DNA of 64,000 bases from Protopterus annectens (GCF_019279795.1 NC_056750.1:828508516-828572515); one strand, 5' to 3'; shown: positions 11,770-22,938, numbered from the stretch's first letter. Numbers and translations: made by a program. The notes: a model not told the origin generated them from the sequence alone.

Positions 11770-12275
11770 GTATAGTCCTTTAGGAAAGCATTAAAAAGGT
11801 CAAAGCTGAATATGAACTTAAATTAGAGACTAAAACCAAGGATAACTAAAACTCTCTCCTTAACTTTGTCAGGAAGTTATAAACTAACATCTAACAATAT
11901 TACTGCATACTCTGACCCAAAGGAAATAGCTATTATCCTACCTTCAATGCAAATTTTACTTCACTTACAGTTATAGCTATTTCACAGATTGCACAGTCCT
12001 AGCTACCCCTTTAATTACTATGGAACAAGTTCTCTCAGCCCTCTCCAAAGCTAGGAACACCTCGTCCATGTGAACTGACCATACACTAAATTTCCTGATT
12101 ATGAGTGACAAATATGGCCTATCTATATCCCAAATTAACTTCTTTAATCTAAGCCTCTCCACTGGTTACATTTCAGAAATCTGGAAAGCTGTTGTAATGC
12201 CATTACACAACAGTGGCCCAATATGGACCCTCATAATATTGATCCATTAGTCTTAGTAGCCTCATATTTAAAGTT
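11770..12275 (+). mobile_element. Decayed L2/CR1-group LINE fragment (linker to RT start)
   Basis: The plus strand read across several stops gives ALSKARNTSSM followed by a FNLSLSTGYISEIWK-like segment and VVMPLHNSGP, the entry to the RT domain in this LINE group (compare IWKMAYIIPLHKGG in the L2 copy at 56.7 kb). Upstream residues fit the basic linker (KVKAEYELKLE). It is heavily mutated. Confidence 0.6.
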
Positions 12276-12298
12276 GTTATTATTATTATTATTATTAT

Positions 12299-12532
12299 AA
12301 CCTGCGGTAGTGGTGCTGCAGTAGGGTTGTTGCCTCACAACAAGATGTTGTCACGTTCAATTCTCAGCTAGAGCGTCTTCTGTGTGGAGGCATGCGTGCA
12401 TGGGCTTGCCTTCGTTGAAGGTTGTGCGTCAGGGCTGGTAACTCGGCAAATAAAAATCCACTACCAAACATTAGCGGACTGGAGTTCCGCTGTGGCGACC
12501 CCTAACCGGGATAAGCCGAAAGACACAACAAC
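12299..12532 (+). mobile_element. tRNA-derived SINE, subfamily with GCGACCCCTAACCGGG tail
   Basis: The head (CGGTAGTGGTGCTGCAGTAGG) resembles a Pol III A box, and GTTCAATTCT about 40 bases on resembles a B box. The body reads CTTCTGTGTGGAGG and CCTTCGTTGAAGGTTG, and the 3' tail is TTCCGCTGTGGCGACCCC followed by AAGCCGAAAG. The copy at 23369-23640 shares all of these parts. The tail resembles the GTGGCGACCCC..AAGCCGAAAG tails of fish SINEs. (ATT)n tracts lie on both sides. Confidence 0.8.
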
Positions 12533-12534
12533 AA

Positions 12535-12575
<41 letters not shown>
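12533..12575. repeat. (ATT)n microsatellite
   Basis: About 14 uninterrupted ATT triplets directly follow the SINE tail. A shorter tract at 12277-12298 precedes the SINE, so the SINE either landed in the tract or seeded its right half. Confidence 0.95.
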
Positions 12576-12576
<1 letters not shown>

Positions 12577-12718
12577 AGACCTTACTAAGATGCCATAAAC
12601 AGCAGCAACCCTAAGGACTCTATTTACCTACTTTGCTTTACCCATCTAATAAGCTCCACCACAAGAATCAATGAAAACGCTAACAGGCAGTCCACACTGG
12701 ACTGAATACTGACAAAAA

Positions 12719-12885
<167 letters not shown>

Positions 12886-13548
12886 AGTGACCACCTCCCA
12901 GCCTGTGTAATCAGACAACAACATGGTTCACCCAAACAAATAATCTATAAAAAACTATGTAATTTAACCACGTTTGGACACAGTTTTTACATCACTGTTC
13001 CACTACAACTGGAATGCATTGAGTAATCCCCCTTGTTGAAACAGTTATTCATTTCAATTACACCTTCCTAAAAATAATAAATGATTTGGCACCATTTAGG
13101 ACAAGAAGGGTAAAAACTAGCACAGCACCATGGTTGACAAAAGAGACATAACTGCTCATGTTGTAAAGAGATAAAGTATGGAAAGAACGGTGTAAGAATA
13201 AAACACAACATGCCTACCAAAATGTTAGACAGCTCAGAAACCATACCAAGATCCTTGTTAAATCTGACAACAAATCATTCTGTAGTAATCTCCAACAAAA
13301 ACACCAAGCTTTTCTATCCTCTCTAAATAAAGTGTTACACTCTGGCCAATACCAGTGCATCCTGTCCTTCTACTTCAAACAACAAAGAGTCCACTGACAC
13401 TCAGTTCAGCACTCATTTTATTTGGTCAGTTCTATCACTAATCAATGGCCACCTCACTTCACTCCTACAGCTTCCATTTATTTTAAAAAGCAACACACAG
13501 TATTTTAGTTTTCAGCCAGTCACAACATCGACCATAAAAAATTACTAG

Positions 13549-14322
13549 TAAATTACTGTATTGTACAGAGTCCAATAAAGGCAGTCCCACCAGCATGACG
13601 ATAAATCACAATTTCAGTTTTAACTCTTCAGTCCAAAAGTACAAACTCCAAATTAATTCATGAACAACAAGTTTATTGATAAAGTGCAGTGACTCAATTA
13701 AGCGTTTTTTACCTCTGTTTTTTTACCTCTGTATTCTCATATATACATATTTTCATATATACACATTTTATATACATATGTTTTTTATTTATATTTTTCT
13801 TTATATGGTTTTACTGTTTTTCATATGAGTAACATAGGTTTAATGTTGTTGTTTTTTATTCATATACTATTCAACTATCAATCAATGTGAACATTATTCA
13901 ATACAATATATCCAAGTTGTATAACATTACACAATTTTTTTATACATGTAACTGAACAGGGTTTTTTTAAGCATGGACCTTTAAATTTATGTATCTTATT
14001 CTAATTAACTCATTAACTAATTAACTTTTAATATATATATGTGGGCTGTTCTTTATGGCAGTGTTATTCTGATGAAGTTTCTGTATGTTTGGAAATGAAA
14101 GCGCTTAATTGAATCACTGCACTTTATCAATAAACGTGTTGTTCGTGAATTAATTTGGAGTTTGTACTTTTGGACTGAAGAGTTAAAACTGAAATTGTGA
14201 TTTATCGTCACGCTGGTGGGACTGCCTTTATTGGACTCTGTACAGATGTGGAATACAGTAATTTATTAGTTTTTCTTCTCCGTTTTACCATCGTGTTTGT
14301 GGTTACCATAAAAAATTACTAG
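13549..14322. mobile_element. Penelope-derived foldback element with 18-bp target site duplication
   Basis: A perfect 18-bp direct repeat (ACCATAAAAAATTACTAG) lies at 13531-13548 and 14305-14322 and brackets the insertion, which interrupts the L2 around it. Inside, two inverted arms of about 147 bp (13556-13704 and 14102-14248) match closely and are joined by an AT-rich spacer. The right arm continues into a hammerhead-like motif (14066-14112) with the same GAAAGCGCTTAAT end as the Penelope terminal repeat at 15.0 kb. No open frame is present, so it is non-autonomous. The arms look like two inverted pseudo-LTRs. Confidence 0.75.
14066..14112 (+). ncRNA. Hammerhead ribozyme-like motif
   Basis: CTGATGA at 14069-14075, a possible five-pair stem II (GTTTC with GAAAT), then GAAA at 14097-14100 and AGCGCT, a self-complementary stem III, followed by TAAT. 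Minimal hammerheads with very short, palindromic stem III are known from Penelope-like elements. Stem I was not folded, and activity is inferred only. Confidence 0.5.
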
Positions 14323-14995
14323 CCAAATTAAAAGCAACAACCTCAACTGCTGATAACCTTCCCACTGATTTCCTCAAAACAGGTGCAGAAGCATTAGCCT
14401 TCCTTGTCTCCATTCTGATCATCTGGTCTATAACTGAAAGCCATGGCCCATCCATCTGGAAAAAAATCCATTGTCATATCCCATCAGAAAGGAGGTACTT
14501 CAATAGGGTTAACAAACTATAGACCTATTGCTATCTTGTCACCCTCCATAAAATCCTTGGGAAATGTATTCACTCTCAACTTATGAACCATATCACCAAA
14601 CACAATCTTCTCTCCAACACCAAGCACAGTTTCAGGCCCAACCACAGTATTATTACTGCCCTCCTCAACTTCACCTAAATAGCAAACCATTACAGAAATG
14701 AGGGCAACTTTGTTTCTTCACTTTTCCTTGTTATTTGCAAAGCTTTTGACACAGAGTCCCACCAAAATCTGAACTTGCAACACTATGTCTTATTTATCCC
14801 TCCCTCTTCTGGTTTCATAGTTATTCATGTGATCATCAGCAGGCAACTAAATGGCAACAAAACTTTTCAGCATTTCAAAAGTTACTGAACCTCAGGAACC
14901 AGCCACAAACAAAGAAGGCTCTCAACCTGAATGTCTTTTAATCTGTAAAAATCACTAAAAACACTTAATGAAAATAAAAAAGAGTGATATAAAAA

Positions 14996-15040
14996 GATTA
15001 AGCGCTTTTGTCTGTCATCCTCTAGACTTCATCAGAATCA
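14996..15040 (-). ncRNA. Hammerhead-like motif in the PLE1 terminal repeat
   Basis: The minus strand reads CTGATGA, then GTCT and AGAC as a possible stem II, then AAAA where GAAA is expected, and the palindromic AGCGCT stem III followed by TAAT. The G-to-A change in the core probably inactivates it. It matches the motif at 14066-14112 in layout. Confidence 0.45.
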
Positions 15041-15254
15041 TTACACAATCTAACTGAATCCTTTAAATATCCCTCCATGAGGGTCATGTGACCAAGTTCA
15101 ACAAATCCCAAATCCCCATATGTAAAAAAAAAAGAAGAGTACATATCAAGATGACCACAGAACCAAATACAAATGATTTCACACATTGTGTGATTTCACC
15201 CTCGAAATGGCTTTTAACCTGAGTTGCCACCATTCACCAGCTTCAATCAAATCT

Positions 15255-15635
15255 TCACAGGGATCCCCCCTGGAATTTCTCATAATATGATCTAAACCAA
15301 AAAAAAAGAAAATTGTGTTCAGGATGAATATCAATGTGTTTGGTCAGAGAATTTTTAAGATTTTTCTTCCTGATGTCCAGAAAATGCTCATATATTTGTC
15401 TCCTCAACTTTCTTTGAGTTTTACTGACATAAAATCCATTACATTTCTGACATAAAGCCAGATACACCACACCCTGAGTGTAGCAATTACAGTGGAACAC
15501 AGCTTTAATTTTGATTCCATTAACAATGACCTGGTCACTAACAAGTATGTACTTACACTGACTAGAAAGCACACATTTAGTAGTCCCAGATTTCTTATTG
15601 ATTATAAAACCACCTGGGTCACCATTGTTTTCCAA
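15255..15635 (-). pseudogene. GIY-YIG endonuclease domain of PLE1
   Basis: The 126-codon reading includes TQGVVYLALCQKCNGFYVSKTQ, where GVVY and FYVSKT stand in the places of GIY and YIG. LRRQIYEHFLDI follows with the conserved Arg region, and LTKHI is the usual C-terminal helix. The YIG Gly is replaced by Ser, which suggests decay. An upstream CxxxC-type stretch (CVLSSQCKYI) fits the zinc-knuckle linker of Penelope proteins. The nuclease would nick target DNA to prime reverse transcription. Confidence 0.8.
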
Positions 15636-16280
15636 AATATCTTTCAGAGTTCTACCTCTTCGATAAATAAGGTGAGTATTTCCCCAATTTACTCAGTAAT
15701 ACCATTAAAGCAGGAAAAAATACCAATTCTTATGCACCTCCCTGATGTTGTGATCTTCCACTTAATATTCTTTAAAGTTACTTTTTGTTATGGAAGGTTG
15801 ACCAAACATATCCCCCAGTGAATTGTAAGAGGTTTTTAATAAGGGCAAAATGTCCCTGTTCTCTCTCTCTTACTCACAACTTAGATCTGACCCTAGAAAT
15901 TAATTGTTTGGGATATCCCCTAGTCAGAAACATATCTGTCAGATGTTGACTTTCTAACATAAAATCATTGTCCTCAAATCATTCTGGCCAAATGTACGTA
16001 TTGCTCTTTCACTATGCCCCATTTTTGATGTTCAGGGTGGTTGCTCTTATAGTGTAGAAAACTGTTGCAATGTATGGGTTTTCTATATATAATACTAACA
16101 AAACACTGCTCCAGATCATATTTAAAAAGCTTGACATAATAATAACATCATAATAAATAATTAGTAGATAGTTAATAGATAATTAATAACATCATGGTCA
16201 CAAGTATAAGTAAATTTGATTAATGATGTGGCAGAGTTTAAAAAGTCAATGAAACCATCAATTTCACTACTAGGTCTGTC

Positions 16281-18262
16281 CTAGACAATAAATATATCAT
16301 CCATATATCTAAGATATAACCTCCAGGGCTTGGTAGGAAAGTTGCCAAATGCAAACTGCTTTTCCCACTGAATGAGAATGATGGTAAAAAAGGTACACTT
16401 CAAACTAGGTAAACTGTATAGACACAAGTTATACCTCAACAAGCAAACCAAAGCTAAACTAGCAAGTACCTGACTCCTCCCTTCCCTTCTATATGGAAGT
16501 GCTATCTTCACCAATCTACTTTCATCCCTTAGGAATAAACTGCAATCTTGCTATTACTCAGGTAAACCAAACCGTACACACCACTGTGAAGAAACTGCAG
16601 AACTCAACTGGCTAGAATTCTCAAGTCATCTTTCTTATATCCAACTAACACTAGCACATCAATTAATCTTCAAACCCCACCTCTGCCCAGCGCTTCACTC
16701 AGTCATACAAACATACAACCCTGCACGGCCACTTAGATCCTCTCAGAAACAACTAATAAAGGTCACAAAACCTAACAAAAGAGCTGGACAAAGTCTATAC
16801 TCCTATAATATAGCAAAACTTTGGAACAAATTACCCTCCCATATAACACAAATGGAATCTGCTAAACTCTTTAAATCATCACTCAAACTACACTACCAAA
16901 ATAACTTGTCCTGTCACTGCACAATAACAAAACCTACATAGCCTCCACACCTCTTGCCAAACCATCCTATAGGGCAATCTCAACTAACCTCTGTATATAT
17001 TACTGCCCTACTGCCTAACCTTTTTCTCCTTATCCCTACCTCTTGCTCCCGTTTGCTGTCTTTTTTTCCCTCCTTCCCCCTGCTCTTGCTACACTATCCT
17101 ATGTGACACTCACAACTTACCTGACTAGTACATCTGCCCTTTTACACATGGGCTTAACTCTCTCCCTTGCTTGAAACCTTTCTGTTAATTTTTGTCTCAA
17201 GGTGGAACTACAAATAAGTTCTCATAATGTACTATACTGAATGTACTACCATTATAGTACATAATGTGTATTGTGTATGATATTTGTATAGAATGTACTA
17301 CCATTATGTTATATAATGTACAAATGTTTTTATAACTCAATATGTCTTAATGTTTTGAATGTACTACCTTGGAGCTTTTCTCCCCGGGCCTCCACTGAAA
17401 ATGGATCAATGGCCCAGTGGACTTTCCCAGTCAACAAATGTCAATAAATAAATAAATAATGCTAGCAAAAATGGGGGCACAAGAAGCCCCCATAGCTACA
17501 CATTTGACTTGTTGGAAATATAGTCCTTCCAGATGCACATAATTGTTTTTGAATACTGTTTCCATACACACATCCAAGACATTGAGTTCATTATTGCTCA
17601 GCTTGGTAGATTCCCATAGAAATTCATGAAACCAAGCCAAACCAACAGAATGAGGAATGATGCTGAATAGCTCCATAACCCCTAGAATAATCCAAATTTT
17701 TGATCTTAAGCAAAAAGTCCCATGAATCCTGACACAAGTAATTAAAAGGTTCCAAACATTTTTTTTTTACTTTTAAATCTATATATTTCACCGTGGGAGT
17801 CATTTCCTGGTATTAACTATAGGTCTCACTGGTGGGTCAGCAGTGCTCCTGTGTATTTTGGGAAACCCAAAAATACAGGGTACAACAGGGAACTTAACCT
17901 GAAGAAAATCAAACACCTGTGGACCAATTTCACCCTGGTCCAAAAAGTCTTGCAATAAATAATCTATCTTTTTGTAAGCTATGTGTATAATGTTTAAAGA
18001 AGTTTCCTCATATAAGTCACAATCCAACAAATAAATGTTCATTTTGTTTAAATAATCATCTCTGTTCATAATAACCGCCCCCATCCAGTTTCATTAGCCT
18101 TAAACTTCTATTGTTTGCCAGTTCAGACGAGTATTCAGAAGTTGTTAAATTCCAACCTTCTGTATATAAATGTTTACAATGTTGCAACAATCTAAAATTA
18201 TTTTCAATCAACTTCTCAAAAATGAGTAAGGGGAACAAGGGGGGTGACAGTACTTCTGTCAC
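16281..18262 (-). pseudogene. Penelope reverse transcriptase remnant (PLE1), interrupted
   Basis: The minus strand carries LRLMKLDGGG (start region, near 18090), VVPCIFGFPKIHRSTADPP (17900-17840; the PKIHK box typical of Penelope RT), VKCVAMGASCAPIFASI (17520-17460; the QVxGVAMGxPxAP box) and, after the inserted L2, QWEKQFAFGNFP and LRYMDDIFIV (16300-16281; the catalytic YMDD box). Stops and frameshifts separate the blocks. Joining ASII at the right with IILIQW at the left places the L2 insertion point inside the palm domain. Confidence 0.82.
16390..17458 (+). mobile_element. L2 LINE 3' fragment inserted in PLE1
   Basis: The plus strand reads LGKLYRHKLYLNKQTKAKLAST, stop, then LLPSLLYGSAIFTN and NWLEFSSHLSY, the C-terminal part of L2 ORF2, followed by IAKLWNKLP and a 3' untranslated region. 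The end at 17370-17458 (GCTTTTCTCCCCGGGCCTCC, then AATAAATAAATAAATAAT) is the L2 3' tail also seen at 23.24, 46.19, 54.97 and 58.59 kb. The junctions fall between AATAAT on the right and AATGAT on the left, a possible six-base target duplication. Confidence 0.85.
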
Positions 18263-18310
18263 ACAGGGAAATTGCCACAGTACATTCTGTTGTCATCAAA
18301 AATTAAAGTA

Positions 18311-19619
18311 AGGTTCCGCTTTCTTAAATACATTTTTAAATGAATGAGAATTGTATGTATTCTAAGGTTAAGTGTTTTTAGTGATTAGTAAGTTCACAGT
18401 TTAGCTGTCCTCATATTTAATATACATTGTAACACTTTATTATCATTATTACACTGCAGTCGTCAGCAGTTAGGATGTGCAGAAAGGATGCAAGAAAAAG
18501 AGTTAGAGTGAGACTAAAATTCTTTTTTGATTATGATTTTCATTCAGGCCATCATTGGATGAATGATGCTTTTAGCTTGACCTGACACAATAATTCTTTG
18601 TAGGCAATTCTGTTTTCCCACCAGCTTCCACCTGAACTTCTTTTCACCTTTTCAGGAATCAAAAAATAGATTTTTTCAATCTTTACAAAAAAAAGGGGAT
18701 TCTTATACAAAAAGTTATTTGATTTTTTAGTGAGGAACTTAGCAACATATATTCCCCCTCTGGTCTTATAGTTTTAATATCCTTGACAAGGAAGAGTTTA
18801 GTAATAAGCTGGTATTGCAATACATGGACCATTATGAATGCAACATCAGTAAAAACATCTGCCATAAATAGACATGACACTGCTTGAGTTTTTGTTCTTG
18901 ATACACCAACAAATAGTTTCATCCCATACTTTTTGTCGTAAACTTTCTGAATTAAAAGCAGTCTTCAAACGTTTATTTAAAATGTATCTTTTCTTTCTGA
19001 ATTATTATGGCTATAGGGCAAAACAATAACACCATTGTTTTTTCATATTTATATTTGATGTTTCACTTCCATTTTATTAACCAGTAAGTCTGATTTTAAA
19101 ATAGGACGGTGTCTTAAGTGCCTATTTTTTCTTTACTTCCTTGTAGACACTTACCCCCTCTGTCTCTTAACATTTTAAGTAGCTTGTCACTTAAATTTAC
19201 AAATAAATCATCTTCAAAAATAATCAAAGATAATCTAACTAGCTATCCCTTTAGAAAATTTTCTTTTGCCAAATCAGTTGACAGCTTCTGTACAGCAAAA
19301 AAACAATTTGAAAACATTGGTTTCCAATAAGTTATAGAAATAAGTTTACCCTTTTCTTGAATCTTAAATAAGCATTTCATGTATCCATACAAATCACAGC
19401 GGAGCTTAATACAGTGTAAGTTTTTGGACAGTGTAAATTAATAACAGAATATCTGTAATTTTGTTAAATTGATAAAGAAAAAAAATCTTTAACCTGGGTC
19501 TCAATCCCTGCCCATATTATAAAAATGTCAAGATACCTTATATACAACTTAGTTCTATCTTTCTCTTTCAATACCATATTCAGCTCCCAAAAATATAATA
19601 ATAATCATTAATAAAAGCA
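18311..19619. other. No recognised feature
   Basis: AT-rich DNA with short open frames only. Neither the minus frame 18922-18683 nor the plus frame 19118-19330 shows a domain I know. No repeat partner was found elsewhere in the window. Confidence 0.4.
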
Positions 19620-19926
19620 GAACTTCAAATGGCCAAGACCAGAAGATCGAAGTTTTGAAACTTCAAAAATGAAATAAAAAAAAAAAATAAAAACATTTTT
19701 TGTTTTACATTTTTTCAGGGGGACAAGACCCCGGTATGCCCCACCACTTGCTAAATAAATATACCAACTTACAGATTGCACTACGATGAGGAAAATGGTA
19801 AATATCCCATTCCTTGCTCTACGGCGATCTCCATTCAAAATGTTCATAGTTTCAGAACTTCGGTCTTATGGTCTCAGCCATTTGAAGTTCAACGTTTTTA
19901 AAGTTTAAGCTTCTGAAGGGGATCCA
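19620..19926. mobile_element. Foldback element FB-1 (left outer arm truncated)
   Basis: Inverted arms: GAACTTCAAATGGCCAAGACC at the left and its counterpart GGTCTCAGCCATTTGAAGTTC at 19871-19890, followed on the right by an outer arm ending CTTCTGAAGGGGATCC. Reading the minus strand, the centre carries TTTTCCTCATCGTAGTGCAA and TTGGTATATT, a diverged form of the module shared by the other foldbacks here. The arm sequence resembles FB-6 (GGCTGAGACC, CCCCTTCAG). No coding capacity. Confidence 0.65.
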
Positions 19927-19934
19927 GGCACCTA

Positions 19935-20330
19935 ACTGAATGGATATTTTGCTGACACCCAATAGAAGGACATCACAATGTCAAATTCACAAATATCAAC
20001 ACATTCTGTGCATGCTCAGAGGATTACCCTGGAGTGGATTAAACCAGCAGCAAATGCTTTTGCAGGGGCAAACCACCCTCCACCCCCATGTAGGGGTCTG
20101 TGCCCTCACCCGCAAATTATATATAATAACTCTAAGACTGCACAACTCCCAGGTGAAAGGGAATATTCCCCTAGGATTGCTGATATCATACACCTGTTGA
20201 CCATCTGTCTGTATCAACCAAATGATGTCAACCAGACAGGTGTTCATTCCATCAGGTGTCCAACACCCATACATAGACCTATTTATATTACCTAAGACAA
20301 GTTCCATTGAGTTGGAAAGAATATTAATAT
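19935..20330. mobile_element. Foldback element FB-2 (diverged)
   Basis: The minus strand of 20040-20175 carries GGGAATATTCCC, GTGCAGTCTTAGAGTTA and a G-rich GGGTGAGGGCACAGACCCC run, the common central module. The flanks hold weak inverted similarity (TGCTGACACCCAATAGAAGG at the left, TGTTGGACACCTGATGGAA read in reverse at the right), and the right end reads ATAGACC on the plus strand, compatible with the GGTCTA terminus of the family. It abuts FB-3. Confidence 0.5.
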
Positions 20331-20332
20331 TG

Positions 20333-20733
20333 GGTCTATATTTCCTTTTCAAAAATGTCTTCATCGAACACCTCTTTGTTAACCAATAAACAGCAAACTC
20401 CCAAATCTTCAAACAGCACTTCAGTGAATTTTTTCCAGGGGAAAAAACACTTGGCCATTGTCAGGAATTTGCCCTTTTTCCCACTGTAGTGTGATCTCAG
20501 AGATAGTATATTAAGTTAGGGGGTTGTGGGGATCACCCCCCCATCAGGGGTGTGGTGGCATGAAGATCCCACTTTGTAGGGATTGAAAGTTTGTTTGGTT
20601 TTTGGTTGACTAAGTGATGTTTTACCCTGGGAAATAAATTCACTGAAGTGGCTGTTTGGAGATTTTGGATTTTGCTGTTTATTGGTTGATGAAGAGGCAT
20701 TCAATTAAGACATTTTTATTAAGGTAATATAGA
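20333..20733. mobile_element. Foldback element FB-3
   Basis: It starts with GGGTCTATATTTCC. Arms at 20337-20430 and 20640-20733 are inverted copies (each reads AACCAATAAACAGCAAA and CACTTCAGTGAATTT in its own direction). The centre (about 20470-20560) is TTTTTCCCACTGTAGTGTGA, then TAGTATATTAAGTTAGGGGG and a G/C-rich near-palindrome. No open frame of note. Confidence 0.75.
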
Positions 20734-21055
20734 CACTCCAGGGATCTAAACCTTGTCATCACAGTGAACAAAACATGCTGGAAGGATAGGTTCCTGACCC
20801 AGAGACTCCCCATACTCTGGAATAGACTGCCCATACATGTCAAGCAGAGTGCCTCCTTGGCCCTCTTCAAAGGAACCTTGACGATTGGATGGGAGATAGG
20901 AAATTCACCCTGGGGATCACATCAGTCGCCCTGCTAGACAAGGGTCCAGGAAAGTAAATATTGTGGGAAGAAATATCCAGGGAGCTGTTATGACTAGGCT
21001 TGTATAGGCCCTAGGGCTGATAGCCTAGTACCAACCTATGAACCTATGAACATAG
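20734..21055 (+). mobile_element. CR1 3' end fragment
   Basis: The plus strand encodes the last part of CR1 ORF2 (SRDLNLV, ILWNRLPIHVKQSASLALFKG) and the 3' untranslated region, and ends with CTAGGGCTGATAGCCTAGTACC and CCTATGAACCTATGAAC, the repeated octamer-like CR1 terminus. It abuts the end of the L2 in the next interval, so CR1 inserted next to the L2 stop codon region. Confidence 0.85.
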
Positions 21056-22124
21056 CCAGTATGTCATAAAATACTGTTTGAGATTTTTCTTGAATTGGTT
21101 TAATGATGATTCTAGAGTTAGGTCAGCTGGAAGTGAATTCCAACTTTTACCAACAGAGTTAGAAAACAAGGAGTCACCAGATGAGTTGTTAGTTTTGAGT
21201 GTTTGAATTAGCAGTTTGTTAGAATAATGAAGTGTCCTGGTGTTCCTGTGAGGATAGATAATGTTTTTAATTGCAGGGGTATTATCTGGTTGGTTGAGAA
21301 TATTGTGGGCTACTATAAGTTGATTGTACTGAAGTAAGCTAGGCAATTCTAGTCATCCTAGAGGTTTGAGGTTTTGACAGTGGTGAGTTCTGTAAGTAAA
21401 GCCAGTGGCAAATCTAGCAATGTGATTGTAACAGCATGAGAGTTTGCAGAGATCAGATTTGTTCAAGTTAGTGAAAATGGAGGAGGCATAGAAAAGGGTG
21501 GAAAGAAGATGAGTGCGGGCAATGGCAGTCTTAGCTAGTGGGGTAAGGAAAGGTTTGTTTTCATGTAGGGAGCACAGTTTTCTATTAATTGTTTTAATGG
21601 TTTGATTGATATGCACATCAAATTTAAGGTTATTAACAACTGTTACCCCTAGGAGTTTAGTATGGTCATCTGGAGAAATAACAGTTCCATTATTAGAGGT
21701 TAACGTAAAGGAAAGTGGAGTGGACATGTGAGTGGAGGAGAAAAGTAGCAGTTTGCTTTTTTTAGGGTTCAAGAGCAAACAACAACATGAGAGCCAGTTC
21801 TCAACTGTGTTAAATGTTTTCTGGGATAGTGTAAGCAGGTCAGATGGGGTGGAGGCTGAGCAGATCAACATGGAGTTGTCTGCATATTGGATGCATGTAG
21901 CATCCGGAATGGCACAGTAAAGGTCATTAATAAAGACTGAAAAGAGAAGAGGTCCTAAAATAGAGCCCTGGGAAACTCCAAAGGTGAGGGTTGTAGAGTA
22001 GATAATTTTCCTGCCATAGTACCACCTGTTGTCTGCCATTCAGATAGGATTGAAACCATTGAATAGAATGGTTATTCAAGGAAATGGATTTCAGAGTGGC
22101 AGTGAGTAGTTGGTGGTTGACCAT
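21044..22124 (-). pseudogene. L2 reverse transcriptase, nearly continuous
   Basis: The frame 22124-21927 holds MVNHQLLTATLKSISLNNHS and the YLNGRQQVVLW motif. The frame 22039-21353 (228 codons) carries GVSQGSILGPLLFSVFINDL, QYADNSMLICSAS and the thumb (LNPKKSKLLLF, KLLGVTVVNNLKFDVHI). The frame 21346-21044 gives the C-terminus (KSWNSLPADLTLESSLNQFKK). The catalytic YADD box reads YADN, a loss of the second Asp. The Pro of GVPQG is also changed to Ser. Two frame changes separate the three parts. Confidence 0.85.
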
Positions 22125-22463
22125 ATCAAAGGCTTTGGATAGGTTGAGGAAGAGGGCTGAGGATAGTTTGTTGTTATTTTGGTTATGATTTATGACCTTG
22201 GAGACAGAGAGGAGAACAGAGGAGGTACTATGCTACAGCCTAAAGCCATGTTCAGATTTAGTCAGCAGATTGCTTTATATGAGATAGTGCAAGAGTTGCT
22301 TATGGATACATTTCTCCATTATTTTGGCCAGTGGCGAAAGTATGGCAATGAGTGTATAATTTGATAGTTTTGTGGAACTGCCAGCTTTGTGGAGTGGTAT
22401 GACATGGGAAGTTTTCCAGATGGAGGGGCTTCTGTTATGGTTCTATTGATCAAGACTGAGACT

Positions 22464-22465
<2 letters not shown>
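21056..22465 (-). mobile_element. L2 LINE copy (RT domain), partial
   Basis: The minus strand carries the RT domain and C-terminus of L2. The left end stops at the CR1 junction (21.055 kb) within the last ORF2 codons, and the right end stops at a (TA)n tract at 22.466 kb. The match to the L2 at 55-58 kb runs block by block (TLTFGVSQGSILGPLLF, KTINRKLCSLHENK, VGKSWNSLPADLTLESS). Confidence 0.85.

Positions 22466-22509
<44 letters not shown>
22466..22509. repeat. (TA)n tract left of FB-4
   Basis: About 22 TA dinucleotides lie between the broken L2 and the GGTCTACC terminus of the foldback element. Confidence 0.95.
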
Positions 22510-22511
<2 letters not shown>

Positions 22512-22938
22512 TCTACCTCGACCCATCAAAATTACATTTCAACAAAACGTAAACAGTTGAACTCTTTTTCGTGAAAGAACATTTTCATGAAAATGCACTT
22601 TTGTGAAAAGGCAACTAACCGAACAGCAATGGAGGCTAAAAAATGCACTTTTGCGAAAAGGCAAATAAGCAAACTCAATGGGGGCTTTTGCTTAGATCAC
22701 AGCACAGCGGGGATAAGGGAGTATTCCCTTTTCCCCACTGTAGTGCGATCTCAGAGTAGTGGGGGTGTGGGGGGTGCAGGGGGCTTGCCCCTCTGCATAA
22801 ACATGGTTCGTGTTGTGTTTTATTTTTGGTTTATTTGCATTTCAAGAAAGTGTATTTTCTTGAAAATACACTTTCGCGAAAGAGTTCATCTGTTTACGTT
22901 TTGTTGAAATGTAATTTTGATGGGTCAAAGCAGACCCA
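22510..22938. mobile_element. Foldback element FB-4
   Basis: The arms start GGTCTACCTCGACCCATC and end GATGGGTCAAAGCAGACCC. They share CAAAATTACATTTCAACAAA and an AACGTAAACAG run nearly perfectly, then weaken toward the centre, which holds several TTTTCNTGAAAA-type mini-palindromes. The central module (22728-22800) reads TTTTCCCCACTGTAGTGCGA, then a GGGGGTGTGGGG run and GGGGCTTGCCCC. It is non-coding and flanked on both sides by (TA)n. Confidence 0.85.

Larger units (their letters stand above)
14886..18310 (-). mobile_element. Penelope-like element PLE1, decayed, split by an L2 insertion
   Basis: On the minus strand the order is an RT N-terminal remnant (18262-18056), an RT finger region (18084-17800), the RT GVAMGA box (17676-17431), an L2 insertion (16390-17458), the RT YMDD box (about 16290) and a GIY-YIG nuclease (15635-15255), then a terminal region with a hammerhead-like motif (14996-15040). 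This RT to GIY-YIG order defines canonical Penelope-like elements. Upstream N-terminal sequence is missing compared with PLE2. Confidence 0.85.

Noticed and set aside
18683..19330. Short frames near 18.7-19.3 kb as a possible unknown gene
   Set aside because: Frames are under 80 codons, lie on opposite strands and carry no motif; nothing supports coding.
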